DNA from: Hemileia vastatrix | Lineage: Eukaryota; Basidiomycota; Pucciniomycetes; Pucciniales; Zaghouaniaceae | Assembly (NCBI GenBank): GCA_030280995.1 | Contig: JASXTE010000013.1 | Coordinates: 16,388,001-16,452,000, forward strand | DNA: 64,000 nt | Direction of reading: 5' to 3' | In this document: positions 57,369-64,000 of the stretch, piece after piece | Layout: every line of letters starts with the position of its first letter | Numbering within the stretch: position 1 is the first letter of the stretch | The notes under the pieces: model-generated | Databases searched by the model: none | Seen by the model: the letters and a program-made list of their open reading frames with translations, nothing else | Told to the model about the DNA's origin: nothing | Translations under genes and position numbers: made by a program

Positions 57369-57990
57369 GTGCTCACATGGCCAAGACCAAGAAACAATAC
57401 AGAAGTTAGGGGGTTTTCAGGGATTTTTACCTATATGAGAATGTTTATCTGTGATTTTACCTTGTTATCTTCACCATTAAGGCATTTGACAGGGAAGGAT
57501 GTTGTATGGGACTGGAAATGGGAATGTGAGGAATCCTTTGAGTTGTTAAAAAGGATTGTAGGAAAAGACATTCTCTGGAAGAAACTAGAATATGGTCCAG
57601 GTGCTGGAAAGATTACTCTAGCAGTAGATTCAAGTGTGTCTGCAGTAGGCGCAGTTTTGATGCAAGAAGACAAGTAAGAAAATGATAGGCCTGTCATTTA
57701 TTAGTCAAAGACTTTTACCAAGGTGGAGTCAAAGTACTCTCAATCTAAGTTTCAGTTGTGTGGGGTTGCAAAAATTTTGAAAAAGCTGAAATGGATGCTT
57801 TGGGGAAAATATTTTGAGTTTCAGGTTGATGCGCTTTCTTTAGTGAAAATGATCAGTAGTCCAGGTTTACCAGATATGCCAATGACTATGTGGGTGGGGT
57901 AGATTGATTTATTTTCTTTTGATTTAGTCCATAAACAAGGAAAATATTTCAAAATTCTAGATTCTTTATTAAGAAAGCCATTGTTTGAGG
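57369..57990 (+). pseudogene. Gypsy RNase H
   Basis: LTWPRPRNNTEVRGFSGIFT ends the RT thumb region; KITLAVDSSVSAVGAVLMQE contains the first RNase H Asp. After a TAA, SKTFTKVESKYSQSK carries the Glu position (VESKYS). FELQ-type LWGKYFEFQVDALSLVKMI gives the next Asp. A TAG at 57901 precedes FDLVHKQGK. Confidence 0.8.
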
Positions 57991-59642
57991 AAGATTCAGA
58001 GGCGGAAGAATTTGAAGAAGATAAAAAGTGGATAAATGGGATAGACTATTGTTATAAAAGTTTTAGGAATAAAAATGTCCGCAAAGAGGTAAAACTAATG
58101 GCTGACATCCATCAACATGTAAAACTAATGACTAGCATCTGGAAAGATGTTAAACTATTGTTGTTTTCTAGGAGCATTTTTAATGACGTTATACAGAAAA
58201 GGATTAAGGATTATGTTCTTTATAAGAAAGATCATGAGGAGAAAAATGTACAAGGGTTAGATGTTAAAGCTAACGTAGTGAGAAGAAGAGCTCCAGATGA
58301 AATGGATCAAGATTCAGATGAAAATGACTCAATCAGAAGTCAAGAAGATGATTCTCTATTGGAAAATGGAGGATTAATTGAGAACTCAGCTGACCAAGTG
58401 GATTGGTTAAAGGAGTATCTAGAAGGGAATAGTAAGCCGGAAAGTTGTGATGAAGACACATGGTGCAAAATAGGGAAGCACACTAAAGACTACTTCATTA
58501 AGGATGGAAGGGTATGGGAAGAACGCTCATCTACTCCACAATTGGTTTTAGTGGATAGAGGCAGAAAAGAGAAGATTCTCCAGGAATTACTTGAAAATCT
58601 AGGAAATAGGGGTCAAGATGAAACTTATAGAAAAGTTAAAGAAAGGTTCTGGTGGCCTAATATGAGAGCAGAGGTCAAGGATTGGGTTCAATCTTTCCAG
58701 AATTTCAGCGTAGGAGTTACAGAAAGCCTAAAGAAAAAGGGAAAGCAACAGGTGAAGACACTATTTTTATCAGAATTAGCTTAGACACAGTTCAAATTAA
58801 AGAAGGATGCTTTAATTAATTGGTAGTAGCAAGGGATGATATGTCAGGATGAGTTGAGGCAGCACCATTGGTAAACCTTAAAGAAAGTAATGTAGCTGAA
58901 TTTTTAAAGAAGGAATGAATGTATAGATATGGTGTGATGAAAATTGTAACTGTGGATGGGACGCTGAATTTTCTGGTGAATTCCAAGAAATTTTTAAAGG
59001 GATTGGTGCTAAGATTTTATTTGCAACACCGTATTATCCAGAGACAGAAGGAATGATTGAGAGAGAGCATCAAGTAATTAAAGATGTGCTTTTTAAGCTA
59101 TGTGGAACTAATGGGGCTAAATGGAAGAGTTATTTCCCTTTAGTATTACTTGCAGATAGGATTTCAGTAAAAAGGACAACAGTTTTTACACCTTATGAAC
59201 TCATGTTTGGTCAAAGGGCGGTATTACCTATTGATCTGAAAGCTGGATCTTTTCTAGGATGCAAGTTGGATCAAGTGCACTTGACTGAAGACTTGATTTT
59301 AGAAAGAGTAGCACAGCTTGAAAGGAAGGATGAGTTCTTGTAAAAGGCATATGAAAGAATGATGCAGATTAGGAACAAATCAGTGAAATATTGGGATGAG
59401 CGCTTAGCACATAGATTAAGGGAACCATTAAATCCAGGGGATTTGGTTTTGGTATACAATAGAAGTCTTGAAAGTCAATGGGGGAAAATGTTTGCATAAA
59501 GATGGAATAGTCCTTATAGGATCAGAAAACAGATAATTGGAGGGTTTTTCTTACTTGAAGAATTGGGTGGTACTGAATAGAAAAGACATGTAGCGGCCAA
59601 TCAGATCAAAAGATTCTACCCAAGAGGGATATCAGTGACATA
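57981..59642 (+). pseudogene. Gypsy integrase
   Basis: An acidic linker leads to the zinc-finger region NRGQDETYRKVKERFWWPNM, whose His and Cys ligands are not conserved. The core keeps all three acidic residues: RISLDTVQIK (Asp), TVDG near 58955 (Asp) and TEGMIEREHQVI (Glu). Frameshift near 58960 and stops at 58826, 58854 and 58915. The C-terminal module holds LNPGDLVLVYNRS and NSPYRIRKQIIGG (GPY/F-like). It ends KRFYPRG near 59630. Confidence 0.85.
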
Positions 59643-60282
59643 AGAATCACCTCTGGGATGAGAATAAACTAAAAAATATGTTTGAAATTCTATATTATCC
59701 AGAAAGAGTATAAAATATCATTATGATATTTTTTGGGGAAACTATGTGAGGCTATGACACAGCTGTGAAAGGTAGGGAACAAGCATTGGCGATGAGACTA
59801 TGGCTGAATAAGCAGTTGGCATTAGTGCTCAATATAGATTTATGAATGGTAGAATTATTGTTTTCAGAAGAGACATGAAGAAAGGGGTGAACTAGATAGA
59901 GGATCGGCTATCTGGGCAAATCAGAAATCTACTGTATGCTTAGGAGAAAGCAGGAAATTTAGCTGAAGAAGATTGTAAGATGAAGTGCCCAAAAATTTAG
60001 GCAACTTTTTCATGAAAGGTCTCAATGATGAAGTTAAACTGTGGGGTTCAAAGTTGCTTAAAGGTAGTAGGGGGAGCAAGAACAATTACTCTATAGGTAT
60101 AGTTTATGGGGATAAAATGCAAATGCATTGCAAAGCACTACGCTCTTTGCTCATGATTTTTTAGGAAAAGTTAAGACTTAATGATAGTTACAAATTTTAA
60201 TGAAAATCATAGTTTAAAGAGGTAACTATGTACAAGTGCTAAAGTAATGGTGCTAATCAGAAAGTAAAGTGAAGAAGAAAAG
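59643..60282. other. Stretch without a recognisable gene
   Basis: Between the integrase and the 3' end of the antisense gene; no motif found. Confidence 0.4.
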
Positions 60283-62677
60283 TTAAGAATAATTGAAGTC
60301 TGCTTCAAAACTACTGGGGAATCCTTTCCACTCTTCTGGCATAAAAAAGTTGTTGGGGTCCGCAGGAAAACCAGGAATAGAAGTGGAACTAATTTTGTTC
60401 ATCAACTGACTGATCATTTCTATATGATTATAGTGGGCATTCAATTTTTTATCTGAGAACGCAGGAGCACAATTAAAGGAGATTGAAATAGCATTTTAAA
60501 TGAGACAAAGGCCTGAGAAGATTTGCATGGAATGGACAAAGGGTAGGGGTTGAGGAACCCATCCTAAGGAAATGTATTCTTTAAAACCTTAGGATAGAGT
60601 AATATCAGGGGGCGTGGAAGCAGAAAGCACTCTTACAGAATTGGGCACAAATGTAGAGGAAGATTGCATGGCAAAGTCTTGTTTGGAGGAGGAAGGTGAT
60701 TCAGCCTTGGGTTGAATGGAGATTTCTCATCAAGAGTAGGCAGGTAGAGATGCGCTATGAATGGGTAAGGTTTCATTAGAATGTAAAGTAGAGCTAGTAG
60801 ATCTAGCTAGTACAGTAGGGGCGCTGGATGTATCTCCAGGAGGAAACTGTACAAATTCATTAGACAATGAAGGATAAGTGTAGGAAAAGGTACAAGTTTT
60901 ATGGAGCAGCTATCACAGGAAGATCTGAAGATGGCATAACAATGAGGCTTAGAGAAAGTAAATTTAAAATCATGGTGGCAGCAAAAGCTGAAAGCTTGAT
61001 CTCTAGGTAAGGTACAATATTGGGTCATGTCTAATTAGATTTGCAAGCTCTCTGGGTTTGGATAAGGAGTGAGTAGGGAATACAAGGCCTATTTATAGGC
61101 GCTATAAAGATACAAGTGAAGGAAGCGTCGGATGTTATCCAAGTAGGGATGTTACTCAGAAGAAGAATAAAGAGTAACAAGGGTAATTGGGAAAAAGTTA
61201 GCACTAAGGAGCACAAGATCTTGGGAAGGTCTGAGTTTACTTCAAGAATATTTGGTTGAAGAGGATATGGCACTAAAAAATTTAGATATGTGGGAAAATT
61301 TTTATTGTCTCAAGGTTATTTCAGAAGGAGGAAAAAAAGAAGATTTGCAGAAGAGATCTTATTATTTCTAAGAATTTATAAGATTCTCTAACTCTCACAG
61401 AATAATCATGTGCAATATTTGGCAACACATTATTTTTAAGGGAAAATAATTTTCTATTACAAGGCAAAAATAATAAAACAATAAATAATAAGATACACTA
61501 TTTACATATTTCTACAACAAGGAATAATTCAACATTTTAAAGAATTTTTTTGCTGAAGAAATAAAGGAAAGTTAGTTTTAGAATAATAAATAAGAAAAAG
61601 GAATAAAACTTACTTTAATGTCTATTAAGGAAGGTGTACTCCCAGTCATTATAAATATTGTTATAAGTTGAATTTAGGGTTTCTACTAGGGTGACGTGAT
61701 TTTGAACATCCTTATTTTTGAGGGCCCAAGTGTTTTTGAGGTAAGTAAATACTGCATCAAAATAAGTATTGACACAATTGAAAGTGCTGTAATAAGGAGC
61801 CACAACCACTTGATTTAGGACTTGCCAATCTTGAGGGCAAGGTACGTGGATTCAAGGAGTGTCTTCCTAAAAAGTATTATTTGATGTTTGAGGAGCTGAG
61901 AACAAATTTTCAGGGGTTAAAAGTGGAGGAGTGGCCTCTTGCTTGGGCCAGGTAATTGTGTCTTCTGTGACAGGCAAAAAGCTAGCACCAGGCACTGTAG
62001 CCCAGAAGGAATCTTCTTCCAGACCCAGAATAAGAACTTCAAAGCAAGGAGTTGGAGGAGTAGCAGTGTAAGGAGTATTAGGAGCCTCCTAAAAATAAAA
62101 AATAAGAAAAAAAGAAAGAGAGAAGGAAATTTAAAGGAAGATTTATCTGAAATTGAAATAAAAATTTGGAGAAAAAGAGGAAGGACTTACTGTATGAATT
62201 TACTCTTCAGAGAAGAGTGAATGATGCATTGTCTTAGACGCAGTGCTTGGCGTAGGTGAGAGATGATGGGGTTTAGCTCTCTTAGGAGCAAGGTTCTTGA
62301 GAGCCAGCTTGCTCATTAGATTCAATTTCAATGCATTTGGATTGATGACAGGAGAAGGGGTGTTTGCAGCAATGGCAGGGGGGCCATTTAGGCTGAATTT
62401 CTTTTTGAAACATTTTGTAGAAGTCACATGACTAGGGGAAAGAATCAGCGCTGAATGTTTGAGAGGAAGAGAAAAGAGGAGGAAAAGTTACTTTGAAAAA
62501 GCCGTTACCACAATGGGATTTTGGGAAGGGACACAGAGTAATGCAGTTCTCACTACAGAGTTGGCAATTCTCAGCTCAGGTAAGGAAAACTTTAATGGCT
62601 GGAGAAGTAACAATGGCAGTTTTCTGCATGTCAAAAAATTGATGGATGGTGTCGGCAATATTTTTATTAGAGGTCAT
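60283..62677 (-). pseudogene. Antisense spliced accessory gene between pol and 3' LTR, family unknown
   Basis: The minus strand from ATG at 62677 reads MTSNKNIADTIHQFFDMQKT, then a basic Ser/Pro stretch (NGPPAIAANTPSPVINPNAL), a predicted 102-bp intron (62190-62089, GTAAGT to TTTTAG), an exon with EAPNTPYTATPPTPCFEVLI, ITWPKQEATPPLLTPENLF, QDWQVLNQVVVAPYYSTFN and NTYFDAVFTYLKNTWALKN ending near 61615 by GTAAGT, and a last exon ending HYNHIEMISQLMNKISSTS, GFPADPNNFFMPEEWKGFPS and FNYS with TAA at 60283-60285. Frames are interrupted by stops that fit CAA/CGA decay. The protein-like composition differs from surrounding AT-rich frames. I do not recognise the family. Additional antisense ORFs in this position are known from some plant Ty3 lineages. 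Confidence 0.55.
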
Positions 62678-62762
62678 AATAGATAAGAAGAAAGAAGAAG
62701 AATGAATGAGGAGAAAGTGCAAGATATGCACCTGGTTTTATAGCGCCTGGGGACATTTGTGA

Positions 62763-62774
62763 GTAAAGAAAGAC
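62763..62774 (+). promoter_or_regulatory. Candidate polypurine tract
   Basis: GTAAAGAAAGAC just before the 3' LTR; purine-rich but short, so tentative. Confidence 0.4.
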
Positions 62775-64000
62775 TGTGGTACACATCTTGCAGTAACACA
62801 GAAAGGCTGCAGCTCACAGCAAGCGCAACAAAGGGGTTGTCAGGTAGGATGGCTACAGAAGCGCAAAAAAGGGGTTTTTGATAGCACAGAAAAGGTAGAC
62901 TCTCTGCGCACAGTTTTTTTTTGTTTTTATTAAGGATTTATGAGCTGCGGAAAGAAAAAGGTCAGGGTAAGTACATAACGGGCTAAAAGACAAGGAAAAT
63001 ATGGTATGTACTTGCAAGACTCATGGGAAGCTCTAGACACATGATATGGATTTACCAGGAAGCAACAGAGATGGCATGAAGTGTACGTTTAGATAGTAAA
63101 AATGCTTTTAGGTGAAGCTATGCCCACCCATGAAGACAAAAAACACGTCAGAGAAAGAAGGTAGCACTAGGAAGGCAAAAAGGTTGCAAGTAGCGCTCAA
63201 GCAAAAGATAAGAAGGATAAGACTTTAAATAATAAAGTCATTTGCTGAAGTGTGAAGGTTTTCATGATTATTGGATACTCATGGTTCCAGCGTGGGTCAT
63301 TGCAATAGGTATGAAAGGCAGTGCAGTACCTATTATTTTATCAGGGATCTCAGGAAGCATAGGGTATGTACAAAAAAGGTAGTGTGTTTTAGTGCTAATG
63401 GCTGTACTTCCACAAAATTTTCAGGTGCTATTGGAACAAAGCCCATACTAATAGATTTACATAGATCTTTGAGATACTTAGATACCATTTGACATGCCTG
63501 TATTAGTGCTGAACTTGTGTAGGAAAACCCATATGGCAAGGAAACATAGGAAAGGGGTGCTGAACATACAAATGTATATAAGCACTCACTTGAAAATAGT
63601 AGAGGTGTGTGTGTGAGTTAGTAAATAAATAACAATAGATATTTTTACGATAGAAAGAACAGATATATTTTACTTTTTTTGTACATATTGGGTGTGCATG
63701 CCTGAAGTAGCGCTGTAGAGTTATTTTATTGCTACAGTAAGGATAGTATTAGATAGAGTGCTTCAAGAGGGAGTGACTGAGAATACTAGCACTTACTGAG
63801 AATAGATCTAGCCAGAAGTTTGATTGCTTATATTAAAAAAAATTATTTTTTTCTTTAAAAAGACCTCTATAAGTTATTCTACTTTCTCCTCCATAGTAAA
63901 AATAAATAACTACACTTACAATATGTGCTTACACTGTCTTTAAATATTAGAGTGGCAGGCACTTTCTTTTTAAAATTGTATTTAGAAAGGAGAACCAACC
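62775..64000 (+). repeat. 3' LTR of the gypsy element (cut by window end)
   Basis: Begins TGTGGTACACATC and matches the 5' LTR for 1226 bp up to the window end; about 55 bp are missing by comparison. It keeps more CpG than the 5' LTR (for example GAAGCGCAA here, GAAGTACAA there). Confidence 0.9.

Larger units (their letters stand above)
52317..64000 (+). mobile_element. Ty3/gypsy LTR retrotransposon with antisense accessory gene (3' end beyond window)
   Basis: 5' LTR 52317-53582, primer-binding site, gag, protease, RT, RNase H, integrase (53819-59640), an antisense gene (60283-62677), and a 3' LTR from 62775 that runs off the window. PR-RT-RH-INT order defines Ty3/gypsy. The LTRs differ at many positions, often at CpG, so the insertion is old. 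It interrupts copy C. Confidence 0.9.

Overview
This 64 kb window is AT-rich eukaryotic DNA in which every recognisable coding trace belongs to a transposable element; I found no convincing host gene, tRNA or rRNA. The mix (HARBI1-type transposase genes with a 66-bp intron, Tet-like 2OG-Fe(II) dioxygenase genes, Ty3/gypsy elements whose RT catalytic box reads FIDDGGI, a CACTA-like Tnp2 remnant, copia remnants, strong CpG depletion with CGA-to-TGA type stops) points to a basidiomycete, most likely a rust fungus (Pucciniales) with a large repeat-rich genome. That assignment is inference from protein families, not from a marker gene.

The main find is a composite DNA transposon present in four related copies: D (1-4667, cut by the window edge), B (4830-9370), A (25872-32495) and C (about 44912-52316). 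Copy A shows the full plan between inverted ends that start GGGGGTGTCAGTTC and sit next to TA: a HARBI1-like DDE transposase gene (intact, two exons), then in the same direction a Tet-like dioxygenase gene preceded by a C-rich/G-rich tract and a conserved 5' exon, and, convergent to these, a Myb/SANT-like DNA-binding gene. Copy C keeps the same order; copy B has the Tet cassette inverted and the Myb gene lost. Only the copy A transposase looks complete; all Tet and Myb copies carry stops or frameshifts.

Layout. 1-4667: copy D, its transposase split by a gypsy-family solo LTR that itself carries a nested solo LTR. 4830-9370: copy B, its Tet gene split by a solo LTR. 9371-11330: no genes, a 57-bp minisatellite. 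11334-14440: decayed copia element (gag, protease, integrase). 14837-25340: tandem array with a period of about 609 bp, each unit carrying a near-perfect 38-46 bp palindrome, interrupted by a 1284-bp solo LTR. 25872-32495: copy A. 32520-32940: ATGCAT-rich tract. 33540-44830: a second copia element whose RNase H is split by an 8146-bp CACTA-like element (34929-43074, TSD TCA) and by an 1157-bp solo LTR. The CACTA-like element carries a Tnp2-like remnant, a small MITE, a cluster of covarying palindromes and a 1.4-kb inverted-repeat element. 44912-52316: copy C, split by two solo LTRs. 52317-64000: Ty3/gypsy element with 5' LTR, decayed gag-pol, a spliced antisense accessory gene, and a 3' LTR that runs off the window.

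Together the insertions give a relative order: copia and Harbinger/Tet copies are older hosts, the CACTA-like element and solo LTRs are later. The presence of a 5-methylcytosine-oxidase-type gene inside a transposon in a CpG-depleted region suggests, as a hypothesis, that the element once countered cytosine methylation.
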